Positions 27,927 to 38,535 of a stretch of DNA of 64,000 nucleotides are shown one piece after another; within the stretch, counting starts at the first letter, position 1, and each line of letters starts with the position of its first letter. The stretch comes from Microbacterium salsuginis (GTDB lineage: Bacteria; Actinomycetota; Actinomycetes; Actinomycetales; Microbacteriaceae). The position numbers and the translations under genes are program-made. The stretch lies in contig NZ_JABACI010000002.1 in NCBI RefSeq assembly GCF_012524205.1, positions 1 to 64,000 on the forward strand, written 5' to 3'. Below the pieces are notes generated by a model. It ran no database searches. It was not told where the DNA came from and was given only the letters and a program-made list of their open reading frames with translations.

Positions 27927-29327
27927 TCAGCGGATGCCGACGGCGGCGGCGCCGCGCGCCACGGCGTCGACCGTGCGCCTCACCGCGTCGTCGTCGGTGC
28001 GGAAGTTGCTCACCGCGAACCGGACCACCGTCCGCCCCCGCCACGTCGACGAGGACGCCCACACCGTCCCCTCCTGACGCAGCCAGTCCCCCAGCGCTGC
28101 CGTGGCGCGATCGTCACCGGACGCGAGGCAGACCTGGGTGAACACCACGTCGTTGAACACCTCCAGCCCCGGGATCCCGCGGAATCCGTTCGCAAGCCCC
28201 GTGGCAGCGTCCGCCAGGCCCTCGACCAGATCAGCGACTCCGCGGCGGCCCAGCGACCGCAGCGCCGCCCACACCGGGACCCCGCGCGCCCGGCGTGAGA
28301 GCTCGGCGACGTGGTCGTAGGGGTCGGCGATGCTCGCCATCTCCGGGAGGTACGCCGCGTGCGCACCCAGGGACGCCGTCATCGCCGCCTCGTCGCGCAC
28401 GATCGCGATGCCGCAGTCGTACGGGACGTTGAGGGTCTTGTGCGCGTCCGTGGCCCACGAGTCCGCGCCGTCGACTCCGGCGACCAGATGCCGCAGCCGT
28501 GGACTGGCGGCGGCCCACAGGCCGAACGCCCCGTCCACGTGCACCCACGCGTCGGCGGCGCGCGCCACCTCGATCGCAGTGGCGAACTCGTCGAACGCGC
28601 CCGAGTGGACGTCACCGGCCTGAAGCGCGACGACGGTCGGCGCATCGTCCTCGGCGAGGGCTCGGGCGAGTCCGGCCACGTCGATCCGTCCCTGGGCGTC
28701 GGCACCGACGGTGCGCGGCGCGCCGAGACCGGTGATGCGCCCGGCGAGCACCACCGAGGTGTGCACGGCGTCGCCCGCGAGGAAGCGGATGCCGCCCGAC
28801 CGCGACAGTCCGTCGGCAGGGTCGTGGCCGCGCCGGCGCAGGACGGCGTCACGCGCCACGACCAGACACGAGAGGTTCGCGCTCGTCGCTCCGGTCGCGA
28901 AGCCCACGCCGCTGCCGTCCGGCAGGCCCAGCAGTTCGAGCAGCCACTGCGCGGCGACCTCCTCGACGGCCGCCGTCGCCGGTGTGGGCTGTCGCGACCC
29001 GGTGTTCTGGTCCCACGCCGATACCAGCCAGTCCGCGGCGAGTGCCGCGGGATATGCGCCGCCGATCACGAAGCCGTAGAAGCGCGGGGACCCCATCGCC
29101 ATCAGGCCCGGCTCGCACGCGTCGGCCAGTTCCTGGACGACGGCTGCGGCATCCGTCCCCTCGTCGCCCAGACGGCGATCGAGCCGGTCCAGGACGCCGT
29201 CGACGTCGATGTCGGGCCGGACGGACCGCTCGTCGAGCGACTCGACCCACGCCAGCGCGCGTTCGTGTGCCACCTGCAGAGCGCGCCGGTACTGCTCTTG
29301 CCTGTCGTCGTGCGTGCTGTCGCCCAT
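27927..29327 (-). CDS. PLP-dependent amino-acid decarboxylase family protein
   Basis: The 466-residue protein is a group II decarboxylase-like enzyme (fold type I). PRFYGFVIGG, GFATGATSANLS and the PLP-lysine segment SWATDAHKTLNVPYDCG are intact. Family members include aromatic-L-amino-acid and glutamate decarboxylases as well as aldolases, so the substrate is open. ATG 29327 follows GGAGGTGCTC, a good ribosome site, and is preferred to a start eight codons upstream. It is convergent with the DUF1844 gene, 7 bp apart. Confidence 0.85.
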   Translation of the reverse strand: MGDSTHDDRQEQYRRALQVAHERALAWVESLDERSVRPDIDVDGVLDRLDRRLGDEGTDAAAVVQELADACEPGLMAMGSPRFYGFVIGGAYPAALAADWLVSAWDQNTGSRQPTPATAAVEEVAAQWLLELLGLPDGSGVGFATGATSANLSCLVVARDAVLRRRGHDPADGLSRSGGIRFLAGDAVHTSVVLAGRITGLGAPRTVGADAQGRIDVAGLARALAEDDAPTVVALQAGDVHSGAFDEFATAIEVARAADAWVHVDGAFGLWAAASPRLRHLVAGVDGADSWATDAHKTLNVPYDCGIAIVRDEAAMTASLGAHAAYLPEMASIADPYDHVAELSRRARGVPVWAALRSLGRRGVADLVEGLADAATGLANGFRGIPGLEVFNDVVFTQVCLASGDDRATAALGDWLRQEGTVWASSSTWRGRTVVRFAVSNFRTDDDAVRRTVDAVARGAAAVGIR

Positions 29328-29392
29328 GAGCACCTCCGCCGTGCCGATCATCCGCCGCCACCCCTCGCGCCCGCAAGACCGGGTTCGCCGGC

Positions 29393-30175
29393 TCAGGCTG
29401 CCCGGACGAGCTTGACCGTCAGCGAGTCGACGAGCACCGCGATGCGATCATCGGCGGACCAGCGCTTGGCCAGCCGCGCGAGGACCGCGTCGAGTTCGGC
29501 CTGATCGAGCCCCTCCATGAGGTGCAGCCGGACGACGAGCTCCGGACCGCGCAGACGGGCGTCGGGGTCCCCCGCCTCGACCGTCAGGTCGATGACGGCC
29601 AGCTCGCCCCCGATGCTCTGGTGAAGCGCCGCGACGACCTCCGCCGACACATAGCTGGGCTCCCATGGCACCTCCTGGCCGATCGCCCACACCGCCGGGC
29701 GGCGGATGACGAACTCCGTGGGTGAACCCGGATCGACGACGATCAGGTCGGTGTCGTCCGCAGCTGCGGCCAGTGCCGTGCGGACGCCGTCGGCGGGCAC
29801 CGGCCGTGCGGCGGCATCCCACCGTCCCATGGCGTCGACCGACGTGAACACCGGGAGCACCCGGCGGCCGTCCGGAGCCGCGACCGTGACGATGGACAGC
29901 TCCTGGGTCTTGTCGACCGTCAGCCCATGAGCGCCGGTGCCCTCATCGCCCTTCGCCGCCATGAGCGGGATGAGCAGGCGCGCTGCCCGGTAGGCGTCGA
30001 CGACCTGCTGCTGACTGCCTGCGCCGTCCCGGAAGGCGGTCAGAGCCGCCAGCAGCGCGGGGTCGGCGGAGCCGTCGTCCGCGGTGTGCGGATTGGCGTG
30101 GAAGCTGCGCCCCGCCCAGGGCACTCCTGCCGAATCGGCGGAATGGTCGGGGTGCGGGTCAGTATCCGGCGACAT
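29393..30175 (-). CDS. SseB family protein
   Basis: The 260-residue protein has an N-terminal SseB domain (about 40-150; [22 protein letters not shown]-like core) and a C-terminal region ([22 protein letters not shown], then [18 protein letters not shown]) typical of actinobacterial SseB-like proteins. The role in these bacteria is not known. ATG 30175 overlaps the end of hisA by 17 bp, so it is probably cotranscribed with the histidine genes. Confidence 0.8.
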   Translation of the reverse strand: MSPDTDPHPDHSADSAGVPWAGRSFHANPHTADDGSADPALLAALTAFRDGAGSQQQVVDAYRAARLLIPLMAAKGDEGTGAHGLTVDKTQELSIVTVAAPDGRRVLPVFTSVDAMGRWDAAARPVPADGVRTALAAAADDTDLIVVDPGSPTEFVIRRPAVWAIGQEVPWEPSYVSAEVVAALHQSIGGELAVIDLTVEAGDPDARLRGPELVVRLHLMEGLDQAELDAVLARLAKRWSADDRIAVLVDSLTVKLVRAA

Positions 30176-30905
30176 CCAGCGCCTCGGCGAGCGTGAACGC
30201 GCCTGCGTAAAGCGCCTTGCCCACGATCGCCCCCTCCACGCCGAGCGGGACGAGGTCCCGCAGCGCGATGATGTCGTCGAGGTTCGACACACCCCCCGAA
30301 GCCACGATCGGCTTCGGCGTGCGTGTGGTCAGCTCGCGCAGCAGATCGAGGTTCGGGCCCTTGAGCGTCCCGTCCTTCGTGACGTCGGTGACGACGTACC
30401 GGCTGCAGCCCGCCTCCTCCAGGCGGTCGAGGACCGTCCACAGGTCGCCGCCCTCGCGAGTCCAGCCGCGGGCGGCGAGGGTGGTGCCCCGCACATCGAG
30501 CCCGACGGCGATGACGTCGCCGTAGCGACCGATGACATCCGCGGCCCATTCCGGGTTCTCCAGCGCCGCGGTGCCGAGATTGATGCGCGCGGCACCGCTC
30601 TCGAGCGCTGCCTCGAGCGTGCGGTCGTCGCGGATTCCGCCGGACAGCTCGACCTGGACGCCGCGCACCTGCTTGATCACCTTGCGCAGCGTGCCGGCGT
30701 TGCTGCCCCGGCCGAAGGCGGCGTCGAGGTCGACGAGGTGGATCCACTCCGCGCCCTGACGCGCGAAGTCGAGCGCGGCGTCGACGGGATCGCCGTAGTT
30801 GGTCTCGGTGCCCGCCTCCCCCTGGGTCAGGCGCACTGCCTTGCCGTCGGCGACGTCGACGGCGGGCAGGAGGACGAGCTTGGGGGTGGACGCGAAATCG
30901 TTCAT
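30159..30905 (-). CDS. hisA: HisA/PriA phosphoribosyl isomerase
   Basis: HisA isomerises ProFAR to PRFAR in histidine synthesis; in many actinobacteria (PriA) it also acts as TrpF in tryptophan synthesis. The 248-residue (beta-alpha)8 barrel has [15 protein letters not shown] and the phosphate-binding ends [10 protein letters not shown] and [11 protein letters not shown]. It ends inside the sseB-like gene. Whether it is bifunctional depends on the trp genes, which are not visible here. Confidence 0.94.
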   Translation of the reverse strand: MNDFASTPKLVLLPAVDVADGKAVRLTQGEAGTETNYGDPVDAALDFARQGAEWIHLVDLDAAFGRGSNAGTLRKVIKQVRGVQVELSGGIRDDRTLEAALESGAARINLGTAALENPEWAADVIGRYGDVIAVGLDVRGTTLAARGWTREGGDLWTVLDRLEEAGCSRYVVTDVTKDGTLKGPNLDLLRELTTRTPKPIVASGGVSNLDDIIALRDLVPLGVEGAIVGKALYAGAFTLAEALDVAGY

Positions 30906-30959
30906 GGCTCCTCGTGCGGGACAGTCACGAGAGCATGCGCTCCCGCGGACGGCACGATC

Positions 30960-31619
30960 TCAGAGAGTAGCCCCGCCGAGCCCTTCGATCCAATTGGAGA
31001 GCAGACGGATGCCGGCCGCCCCTGATTTCTCGGGGTGGAACTGCGTGGCCGACAGCGGCCCGTTCTCGACGGCGGCGAGGAACGGAGCACCGTAGGTGCA
31101 CCATGTCAGCACGGGCTGCGGGAAGGGCGGCTGCACGTCGAGCAGCCACTTCTGCGCCGCGAACGAGTGCACGAAGTAGAACCGCTCCTGCTCGAGGCCG
31201 CGGAAGAGGCGTGAGCCCTCGCCCGCCTCCACCGTGTTCCAGCCCATGTGCGGCAGCACGGGCGCATCGAGTTCGGTCACGACGCCCGGCCACTCACCGA
31301 GTCCCTCGCTGTCGACGCCGCGCTCGACGCCGCGCTCGAAGAACACCTGCATGCCGACGCAGATGCCGAGCACCGGGCGACCACCTGCCAGGCGCCGCTC
31401 GATGAGCTCGTCTCCGCGGCTCGCGCGCAGTGCCTCGGCGACGGCGCGGAATGCTCCGACGCCGGGCACCAGGAGTCCATCGGCCTCCTGGATGAGGACC
31501 CGATCGCTCGTCAGGCGCGCGTCGGCGCCCGCGGCCACCAGTGCCTTGACGGCGGAATGGACGTTGCCCGAGCCGTAGTCGAGCACCGCGACCAGCGGCC
31601 GTCCGCCCTCATCCGTCAC
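30960..31619 (-). CDS. hisH: imidazole glycerol phosphate synthase, glutaminase subunit
   Basis: HisH supplies ammonia from glutamine to HisF. The 219-residue class I amidotransferase has the nucleophile in GICVGMQ (about 86) and the His-Glu pair in QFHPEKSG (about 196-203). GTG 31619 overlaps the hisB stop (GTGA). hisF is not in the window, so the partner is encoded elsewhere. Confidence 0.95.
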   Translation of the reverse strand: MTDEGGRPLVAVLDYGSGNVHSAVKALVAAGADARLTSDRVLIQEADGLLVPGVGAFRAVAEALRASRGDELIERRLAGGRPVLGICVGMQVFFERGVERGVDSEGLGEWPGVVTELDAPVLPHMGWNTVEAGEGSRLFRGLEQERFYFVHSFAAQKWLLDVQPPFPQPVLTWCTYGAPFLAAVENGPLSATQFHPEKSGAAGIRLLSNWIEGLGGATL

Positions 31620-32224
31620 AGTGCGCCCTTCGTGCTCGGGATGCCCTCCACGAGGGGATCGAGTGCCTTCGCCTGCCGGAAGGCTCGGGCGAACGCCTTG
31701 TACTCCGCCTCGGCGATGTGGTGAGGATCGCGTCCCGAGAGCACCCGGACGTGGACGGTGAGCGCGGCGTTGAACGAGATGGCCTCGAACGTGTGTCGCA
31801 CGAGCGATCCGGTGAAGTGCCCGCCGATGAGGTGGTGCTCGAACCCGGCGGGCTCGCCCTCGTGCACGAGATACGGGCGGCCGCTGATGTCGACGACCGC
31901 CTGAGCGAGCGCCTCGTCCAGCGGCACGAGCGCGTCGCCGTAGCGGGAGATCCCCGCCTTGTCTCCCAGCGCCTCGCGGATGGCCTGGCCCAGCACGATG
32001 GAGATGTCCTCGACGGTGTGGTGCGCGTCGATGTCGGTGTCGCCCGAGGCCCGCACCGTCAGATCGGTGAGCGAGTGCTTCGCGAACGCCGTGAGCATGT
32101 GGTCGAAGAACGGCACGGTCGTATCGATGCGGCTGCGTCCTGCGCCGTCGAGGTCGAGCTCGAGCTCGACGGTGGATTCGCTCGTCGCACGCCGCAGGGA
32201 CGCCGTCCGGTGTGCTGCGCTCAT
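31616..32224 (-). CDS. hisB: imidazoleglycerol-phosphate dehydratase
   Basis: HisB dehydrates imidazole glycerol phosphate. The 202-residue single-domain enzyme has the two metal-binding motifs [10 protein letters not shown] and [11 protein letters not shown]-like and is of normal length. ATG 32224 overlaps the hisC stop by 4 bp (ATGA). It lacks the phosphatase domain found in enterobacterial HisB, as usual in actinobacteria. Confidence 0.96.
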   Translation of the reverse strand: MSAAHRTASLRRATSESTVELELDLDGAGRSRIDTTVPFFDHMLTAFAKHSLTDLTVRASGDTDIDAHHTVEDISIVLGQAIREALGDKAGISRYGDALVPLDEALAQAVVDISGRPYLVHEGEPAGFEHHLIGGHFTGSLVRHTFEAISFNAALTVHVRVLSGRDPHHIAEAEYKAFARAFRQAKALDPLVEGIPSTKGAL

Positions 32225-33315
32225 GTCGCCGATCCTACCGAGGCGAGGGCGTCGAGGAACGCTGTCGTCTCGTCCTCGGTGCCCGCGGTCACGCGGAGGT
32301 GGTGAGGGATTCCCACGTCCCGGATGAGGACGCCCGCGTCGTACAGCGCGCGCCACGTCCGCGCGGGATCGGCGACCCCGCCGAACAGGACGAAGTTGGA
32401 CCAGGACTCGTGCGGCGTGTAGCCGAGCGCCTCGACCGTCGCCGAGATGCGGTCGCGTTGCGCCACGATCTCGTCGACCATCCGCAGCATGACCGGCGCG
32501 TGGCGAAGAGCCGCCGTCGCCGCCGCCTGCGTGAGAGCGCTCAGGTGGTACGGCAGTCGGACCAGACGCAGTGCGTCGATCAGCGCCGGGTCGGCGGCGA
32601 GGTAGCCCACACGGGCACCGGCGAAGGCGAAGGCCTTGCTCATGGTGCGAGAGACGACCAGGCGCTCCCGCCCGGGGAGCAGCGTGAGCGCCGAGCGCTC
32701 GTCGTGCGGAGCGAACTCGTGGTAGGCCTCGTCGACGATGACGATGCCGCGCGATGCCTCGTACACCGCTTCGACGACATCGAGCCCGAGCGGCGTGCCC
32801 GTGGGGTTGTTCGGGGAGCAGAGGAAGACGACATCCGGCGCCGCCTCGTCGACCTGGGAGGCCGCGTCCTCAGGAGTGAGAGAGAAGTCCGCGGCGCGCG
32901 TGCCCGCCACCCAGGTCGCCCCCGTGCCACGAGTGAGCAACGGGTACATCGAGTAGGTGGGGCTGAATCCGAAGGCGGATCGGCCGGGACCGGCGAACGC
33001 CTGCAGCAGGTGCTGCAGTACCTCGTTGGATCCGTTCGCAGCCCAGATCTGATCGCGCGTGAGCCCGTGCCCGAGGTAGTCGGCGAAGCCTTCGCGCAGG
33101 GTGGTGAACTCCCGGTCGGGGTACCGGTTGACGTCACGGAGCGCCAGCGCGATGGAGTCGAGGATGTCGTCTGCGACCTCCTGCGGTACCGGATGCGTGT
33201 TCTCGTTGACGTTCAGCGCCACGGGGAGAGGCGCCTGCGGGGCGCCATACGGCGTCTGACCGACGAGATCGGCGCGCAAAGGGAGGTCTTCGAGACGTGC
33301 ACTCACCCCTCCCAT
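32221..33315 (-). CDS. hisC: histidinol-phosphate aminotransferase
   Basis: HisC is a fold-type-I PLP aminotransferase. The 364-residue protein shows [23 protein letters not shown] and the PLP-lysine region [20 protein letters not shown]. The first ATG (33315) is used; a GTG three codons later, directly after GGAGGG, is an alternative. It is the first gene of hisC-B-H-A; hisD, usually upstream, is replaced by the LysM gene. Confidence 0.95.
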   Translation of the reverse strand: MGGVSARLEDLPLRADLVGQTPYGAPQAPLPVALNVNENTHPVPQEVADDILDSIALALRDVNRYPDREFTTLREGFADYLGHGLTRDQIWAANGSNEVLQHLLQAFAGPGRSAFGFSPTYSMYPLLTRGTGATWVAGTRAADFSLTPEDAASQVDEAAPDVVFLCSPNNPTGTPLGLDVVEAVYEASRGIVIVDEAYHEFAPHDERSALTLLPGRERLVVSRTMSKAFAFAGARVGYLAADPALIDALRLVRLPYHLSALTQAAATAALRHAPVMLRMVDEIVAQRDRISATVEALGYTPHESWSNFVLFGGVADPARTWRALYDAGVLIRDVGIPHHLRVTAGTEDETTAFLDALASVGSAT

Positions 33316-33363
33316 GCTACGGCCGGAGCTCCGGCACCGGAGCCGCGTGACGTGGGAGCAACC

Positions 33364-33759
33364 TCACCGCGACGGTGCGTACTCCGCGGGGATCGACAGG
33401 CTCTGCCCGACCTGGACCGTGACGTCGTTCAGCGCGTTCAAGCGGACGATGCCGTCGACGACGTCGCGGGGGTCATGGCCGGGCGCGACCTCCTCGGCGA
33501 TCGACCAGAGCGATTCGCCGGAGCCCACCGTCACCGTGGTGAACGAGCCGGCCGGGGCGCCCGAGTCACGCGTGGCCAGAGCGGCGCCGCCACCGATGAC
33601 GGCGAAGCTCAGGGCCACGACGGCGGGAAGGGCGGCGAGCACGGCCAGCACCCGCCGGCCGCGGACGGTCAGCCGCATACGGGTGGCGTGGCGCACGGCG
33701 TGGTCCGCCGCACGAGCCGGCGACGGGAGAACGGGCGACGAGATGCCGATCGCGGTCAT
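33364..33759 (-). CDS. LysM membrane protein, candidate SOS cell-division inhibitor
   Basis: The 131-residue protein has one transmembrane helix (about 38-62, [20 protein letters not shown]) and an extracytoplasmic LysM domain (about 75-125, [19 protein letters not shown]). It is divergent from lexA, and an SOS-like box overlaps its promoter. The same arrangement holds Rv2719c/ChiZ in mycobacteria, divS in corynebacteria and yneA in Bacillus, all SOS-induced division inhibitors. The functional call is inference from context. ATG 33759 follows GAGGAG. Confidence 0.75.
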   Translation of the reverse strand: MTAIGISSPVLPSPARAADHAVRHATRMRLTVRGRRVLAVLAALPAVVALSFAVIGGGAALATRDSGAPAGSFTTVTVGSGESLWSIAEEVAPGHDPRDVVDGIVRLNALNDVTVQVGQSLSIPAEYAPSR

Positions 33760-33828
33760 GTCTGCTCCTCCTGTGGCGAGAGATTCGCATCCGCCACCCG
33801 GCCGGGGGCGGCGGATGCGAAGCTCTCT

Positions 33829-33861
33829 TCCGAACCTATCTTCGAGGTTGTACGATGTCAA
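33829..33861 (-). promoter_or_regulatory. promoter of the LysM gene with overlapping SOS-like box
   Basis: Minus-strand -35 TTGACA (33856-33861), a 17-bp spacer and -10 TAGGTT (33833-33838) form a near-consensus promoter. The box CCGAAC-CTAT-CTTCGA (33830-33845) matches the actinobacterial LexA site TCGAAC-N4-GTTCGA at 10 of 12 positions and covers the -10. The lexA gene lies 176 bp away on the other strand and may be controlled by the same site. Confidence 0.7.
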
Positions 33862-34020
33862 GTGACGAAATCGCCCACACTCTCTCGAACGCGACACGCG
33901 GCACAGGTGCTGCGGCAGCGGGCGGATTGCGGATACGGTTTCGATACGAGAACCCCACCACGGGCCTCCGACATTCGAAGAAACTGCGCTCGGCGGCGAG
34001 CGCGAGACGGGAGCCGGAAC

Positions 34021-34701
34021 ATGAGCGACGCGACCGGACGCGACAAACCTCAGACGCGGCGGCGCAAGAGCCTCAGCGACAAGCAGATGGCGATCCTCGA
34101 GGTCATCCAGCGCTCGATCGCGCGGCACGGCTACCCGCCGAGCATGCGAGAGATCGGCGATGCGGTCGGACTGAAGTCGCTCTCCAGCGTCACTCACCAG
34201 CTGAACCAGCTCGAGCTGAGCGGCTATCTCCGACGCGACGCCGGCAAGACCCGTGCCATGGAGGTCCTCATAGATCTCCCGGGGACCGCGACCGAGAACC
34301 CCGCCGACAGTGGCCCCGCCGTCGGCGATGCAGCGCTGGTGCCCCTGGTGGGGCGCATCGCCGCGGGCGTGCCGATCACGGCCGAGCAGCAGGTCGAGGA
34401 GATCTTCCCGCTCCCCCGTCAGCTGGTCGGCAAGGGCGAGCTGTTCATGCTGCGTGTGTCGGGCGAGTCGATGATCGACGCCGCGATCTGCGACGGCGAC
34501 TGGGTGGTGGCTCGTGCGCAGGCCACCGCCGAGAACGGTGACATCGTCGCGGCGATGCTCGACGGCGAGGCGACGGTCAAGACGTTCCGCCAGCGCGACG
34601 GCCACACGTGGCTGCTCCCGCGCAACTCGGCGTTCGAGCCGATCCTCGGCGACGAGGCCACCGTGCTGGGCAAGGTCGTCGCGGTCCTTCGCGCCGTCTG
34701 A
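34021..34701 (+). CDS. lexA: LexA SOS repressor
   Basis: LexA represses DNA-damage genes and self-cleaves when RecA filaments form. The 226-residue protein has the N-terminal winged helix (about 20-85, [20 protein letters not shown]), the Ala115-Gly116 cleavage site in RIAAGVPI, and the catalytic pair Ser150 (SGESM) and Lys187 (ATVKTFR). Start ATG 34021 follows a purine-rich GGGAGCCGGAAC. recA and recX, the partners in the circuit, are at 50.6-52.4 kb. Confidence 0.97.
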   Translation: MSDATGRDKPQTRRRKSLSDKQMAILEVIQRSIARHGYPPSMREIGDAVGLKSLSSVTHQLNQLELSGYLRRDAGKTRAMEVLIDLPGTATENPADSGPAVGDAALVPLVGRIAAGVPITAEQQVEEIFPLPRQLVGKGELFMLRVSGESMIDAAICDGDWVVARAQATAENGDIVAAMLDGEATVKTFRQRDGHTWLLPRNSAFEPILGDEATVLGKVVAVLRAV

Positions 34702-34774
34702 CTCGGCCGCCGCTGAGCGCGGTCATGCGTGTCGGGTGATGTCGTGTCGGCCGCCTTTCCGACAGAATGACGCC

Positions 34775-36184
34775 ATGACCGACAGCGGCACCGGCACGTC
34801 AGACACACAGATCCTCGCCGAGCGGGTACGTGAGCTCGAGGCCGAGAACGCCCGTTTGGCGGCCGCATCCCCCACCCGCGAACGTCCGTCCGGTGGCCGC
34901 TGGCGCGCCGTCGTCTCGGCGATCTGCATCGTCGTCGCGGCGATCCTGGTGCCGGTGTCGATCGTGGGCGCATGGGCGCGCGTGCAGCTCGTCGAAGAAG
35001 AGGCGTTCGTCGCGACCCTCGCGCCACTGGTCGACGACCCGGCCGTCCAGGCGATGATCATCGACGAGTCGATGGAGGCCATCAGCGCCCAGGTCGACTT
35101 CGACGACGTCACGGCCCGCGTCTTCGACGGCATCGCCGAGCTCGGTCTGCCGCCGCGTGCCGCCGACGCACTCGAGCTGCTGCAGGCTCCCGCCGCGAGC
35201 GGTCTGGAGAGCCTCGTCGGCACCACGGTGACCCGCGTGGTGGAGTCGGAGGCCTTCGCCGACGTGTGGGCCACCACGACGCGTGCCGCGCATCGCGCGC
35301 TGACACTCGCTGCCACCTCCGACGGCGGCGGCCTCGTCGTGCGCACCGACGACGGCGTGGGGATCCAGCTCGGCGCCATCGTCGAGCGCGTCAAGCAGAA
35401 CCTCGTTGACCGCGGGCTCGGCGTGGCTCAGCTGATCCCCGACATCGACCGCGTCGTCATCATCGGCGAAGGGAACAACCTCGCGATGGTCCGCGCCGGC
35501 TACGCGCTGACGGCGACCCTCGGCTGGTGGCTCCCCTTCGTCACCCTCGGACTGTTCGCACTGGGCATCCTCATCGCCCGGCGGCGGAGCACCGCGATCC
35601 TCGGCACCGGTCTGGCCCTCGCGATCGGCGGCGGTGCGCTGGCGGTGAGCCGGACCGTCGGCTCCGCGGCGATGGGCATCGTCGCCGGAGACCTCGGGCT
35701 GTCGCCGTCCGCTCTCGATGTGATCTACGGGCGCCTCGTGGACGGGATGACGCAGACCGCGCTGGTCCTGGCGCTGCTGGGGGTCTTCGTCGCCGTGCTG
35801 GGCTGGGTGATGGGGGGCTCGGGTGCCGCCCGCGGCCTGCGCCGCGCCGTCAGCGGGCTCAACTCCTCGGCGCGCCGACAGCTCGCCTCTCGCGGCCTCG
35901 ACACCGGCGGTTTCGGCGGCTGGCTCGCCCGCCAGAAGATCCTCGTGCGCACTCTCGTCGCCGTACTGGCGGTGCTTTGGCTCTTCGCCCTCCGGCCGCT
36001 GTCCGGCGGCGACATCGTCCTGGTGTTCGTCGTGGCATTCGTGGTGGCCTGGATCCTCGAGCTGCTCCAGCGCCGCGACGATGAGCAGGTCGCCGCCGAG
36101 ACCGTGGAGTCGCAGCGGGAGGATGCCGCGGCTGATGTGGCCGCGGCATCCTCCCCCGCTCCATCGCCCGGAGCGCAGGCCTAG
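34775..36184 (+). CDS. hypothetical membrane protein
   Basis: The 469-residue protein has a short cytoplasmic coiled coil (about 12-30), one transmembrane helix (about 45-70), an extracellular domain of about 170 residues (VEEEAFVATLAPLVDDPAVQ ...), and then about five helices (about 235-425). It ends in a charged Ala/Glu tail. The architecture is like a conserved actinobacterial hypothetical family without assigned function. Its TAG stop overlaps the metE stop on the opposite strand in the palindrome CTAG. Confidence 0.6.
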   Translation: MTDSGTGTSDTQILAERVRELEAENARLAAASPTRERPSGGRWRAVVSAICIVVAAILVPVSIVGAWARVQLVEEEAFVATLAPLVDDPAVQAMIIDESMEAISAQVDFDDVTARVFDGIAELGLPPRAADALELLQAPAASGLESLVGTTVTRVVESEAFADVWATTTRAAHRALTLAATSDGGGLVVRTDDGVGIQLGAIVERVKQNLVDRGLGVAQLIPDIDRVVIIGEGNNLAMVRAGYALTATLGWWLPFVTLGLFALGILIARRRSTAILGTGLALAIGGGALAVSRTVGSAAMGIVAGDLGLSPSALDVIYGRLVDGMTQTALVLALLGVFVAVLGWVMGGSGAARGLRRAVSGLNSSARRQLASRGLDTGGFGGWLARQKILVRTLVAVLAVLWLFALRPLSGGDIVLVFVVAFVVAWILELLQRRDDEQVAAETVESQREDAAADVAAASSPAPSPGAQA

Positions 36185-38535
36185 GCGCGAGCCGCGACCG
36201 CAGCGCGTGCAGTCCGCGTGGCCTCGACGAGGTGCCGCAGCGACGCGACCGTCTCCGGGTAGCCCCGGGTCTTCAGACCGCAGTCCGGATTGACCCACAC
36301 GCGGCGCACAGGCAGTTCGTCGACAGCGCGTTCGAGCAGCTCCGTCACCTCTTCGACGGACGGCACCCGCGGCGAGTGGATGTCCCACACGCCCGGACCG
36401 ACGGCCAGTGCGAAGCCGGACGCCGCGATATCGTCGATGACCTCGCCACGACTGCGGGCGGCCTCGATCGAGGTGACGTCGGCGTCGAGCGCGGCGATCG
36501 CGTCGATGACGACGTCGAACTCGGAGTAGCACAGGTGCGTGTGCACCTGTGTCGCCGTCGCCGCGCCGGCTGTCGCGAGCCGGAAGGAACGCACCGACCA
36601 CTCCAGGTATCCGGGCTGATCGCCGCGCTTGAGCGGCAGCAGCTCCCGCAGCGCGGGCTCGTCGACCTGGATCACGCGGATGCCGGCGCGCTCCAGATCC
36701 GAGATCTCAAAACGCAGGGCCAGTGCGACCTGGTCGGCCGTCTCACCCAAGGGCTGGTCGTCGCGCACGTACGACCACGCAAGGATCGTGACGGGTCCGG
36801 TGAGCATCCCCTTCATCGGCTTTTCGGTGAGGGACTGCGCGAACGTCGACCACTCGACGGTGATCGGCGCCGGCCGGGAGACATCGCCCCACAGGATCGA
36901 GGGACGTGTCGCGCGTGAGCCGTACGACTGCACCCAGCCGTGTCGCGTCACGGCGAATCCCTCGAGATGCTCTGCGAAGTACTGCACCATGTCGTTGCGC
37001 TCCGGTTCGCCGTGCACGAGCACGTCGAGCCCGATGTCCTCCTGCAGCGCCACGACGCGAGCGATCTCGTCCCTCAGGAACTGCTCGTAGTCCTCGGTCG
37101 AGGACTGACCCGCGACGTGACGGGCCCGCGCACGGCGGATCTCGTCGGTCTGCGGGAACGACCCGATCGTGGTCGTCGGCAGGATCGGCAGCCCGAGTGC
37201 GGCCTCCTGCGCGGCGACGCGCGCGTCGTAGTCGCCCCGTTCGGCGTCGGCCGGCGTCAGGCGCTCGATCCGCCCGCGAACGAGCCCGTCCCGCACCCCG
37301 GGCGCGCTCCGCCGGTCGGCGAGGGCGGCGGATGCGTCCGCCAGCGGCTGCTCGATGGCCCGGCGACCCTCGGTCAGGCCCGTGGCGAGCGTTGCGACCT
37401 GCGCCGTCTTCTGGTCGGCGAACGCGAGCCACGACGCCAGCCTCGGATCCAGGTCGGGCTCGTCGTCGACGTCGTGCGGCACGTGCTGGAGCGACGCCGA
37501 CGTGCCCGCCGCGACCGCCGCCGAGCCGAGCGTCTGCAACGAGGCGAGAGCGTCCCACGCGGACGCCAGGTCGCCGCGCCACACGTTGCGTCCGTCGATC
37601 ACGCCACCGACGAGTGTCTTGGACTGCAGGCCGGCCGCGGCCACGGGAACCGCCCCGCGTACGAGGTCCAGGGCGAGCGCCTCGACGGGTGCCGAGGCAA
37701 GCACCGACCAAGCCCGCTCCGACAGCTGAGCGTAGGGCGCGGCGACGAGGATGGCCGGGCGGTCCACCGCCGCACCGAGCACGGCGTACGCGCGCTCCGC
37801 GGCTGCAGCCAACGCGCTCGGCGTCGCGGGCAGGCTCTCACTGACCAGTGCGGGCTCGTCGAGCTGGACCCATTCGGCTCCCGCGGCCCTCAGGGACGCC
37901 AGCAGCTCGGCGTACACCGGCAGTACATCGTCGAGGCGGGAGAGCGGATCGAAGCCCTCACCGGCAGCATCCGTCGGCTTCGCGAGTGCGAGCAGCGTGA
38001 CCGGACCGACCACGACGGGACGGACGGTGTAACCGTCGGCACGTGCCTCTGCGACCTGACGCACGAGACGGTCGCTCGCCAGGTCGAACCGCGTCTCGGG
38101 TCCGATCTCGGGGACGAGGTAGTGGTAGTTCGTGTCGAACCACTTCGTCATCTCGAGCGGAGCGTGCGCGCCGGTGCCGCGTGCGGCCGCGAAGTACGCC
38201 TCCAGCCCGATGGTGCCGTCCGCCGCGCGCAATCCGGCGAAGCGTTCCGGGAGAGCTCCGACCGTCACGGCGGCGTCGAGCACCTGATCGTAGAACGAGA
38301 ACGACTCGGGGATCGACGAGTCGAGTCGACCGAGCCCCCGCTCGACCAGGCGAGCCCGCGTGGCCCGGCGCAGTGCCGTCGCGGCCCGCTCGAGGGAGTC
38401 CGTGTCGAGGGCTCCCGACCAGTGCGCCTCGAGGGCACGCTTGAGTTCGCGTCGCCGGCCGATGCGCGGATAGCCGAGGATCGTGCCCCTCGGGAACGTG
38501 GGTCGGGGCTCGGGGTTCGGGGTCGTGTCGGTCAT
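36181..38535 (-). CDS. metE: cobalamin-independent methionine synthase
   Basis: MetE moves the methyl group from 5-methyltetrahydropteroyl-triglutamate to homocysteine. The 784-residue protein contains two barrels; the C-terminal one carries the zinc ligands in HTHLCYSEF and in VNPDCGLKTRGYPE. N-terminal GYPRIGRRRELK is the family start. ATG 38535 overlaps the metF stop by 4 bp, so metF-metE form an operon that makes and uses methyl-THF. Confidence 0.96.
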   Translation of the reverse strand: MTDTTPNPEPRPTFPRGTILGYPRIGRRRELKRALEAHWSGALDTDSLERAATALRRATRARLVERGLGRLDSSIPESFSFYDQVLDAAVTVGALPERFAGLRAADGTIGLEAYFAAARGTGAHAPLEMTKWFDTNYHYLVPEIGPETRFDLASDRLVRQVAEARADGYTVRPVVVGPVTLLALAKPTDAAGEGFDPLSRLDDVLPVYAELLASLRAAGAEWVQLDEPALVSESLPATPSALAAAAERAYAVLGAAVDRPAILVAAPYAQLSERAWSVLASAPVEALALDLVRGAVPVAAAGLQSKTLVGGVIDGRNVWRGDLASAWDALASLQTLGSAAVAAGTSASLQHVPHDVDDEPDLDPRLASWLAFADQKTAQVATLATGLTEGRRAIEQPLADASAALADRRSAPGVRDGLVRGRIERLTPADAERGDYDARVAAQEAALGLPILPTTTIGSFPQTDEIRRARARHVAGQSSTEDYEQFLRDEIARVVALQEDIGLDVLVHGEPERNDMVQYFAEHLEGFAVTRHGWVQSYGSRATRPSILWGDVSRPAPITVEWSTFAQSLTEKPMKGMLTGPVTILAWSYVRDDQPLGETADQVALALRFEISDLERAGIRVIQVDEPALRELLPLKRGDQPGYLEWSVRSFRLATAGAATATQVHTHLCYSEFDVVIDAIAALDADVTSIEAARSRGEVIDDIAASGFALAVGPGVWDIHSPRVPSVEEVTELLERAVDELPVRRVWVNPDCGLKTRGYPETVASLRHLVEATRTARAAVAARA

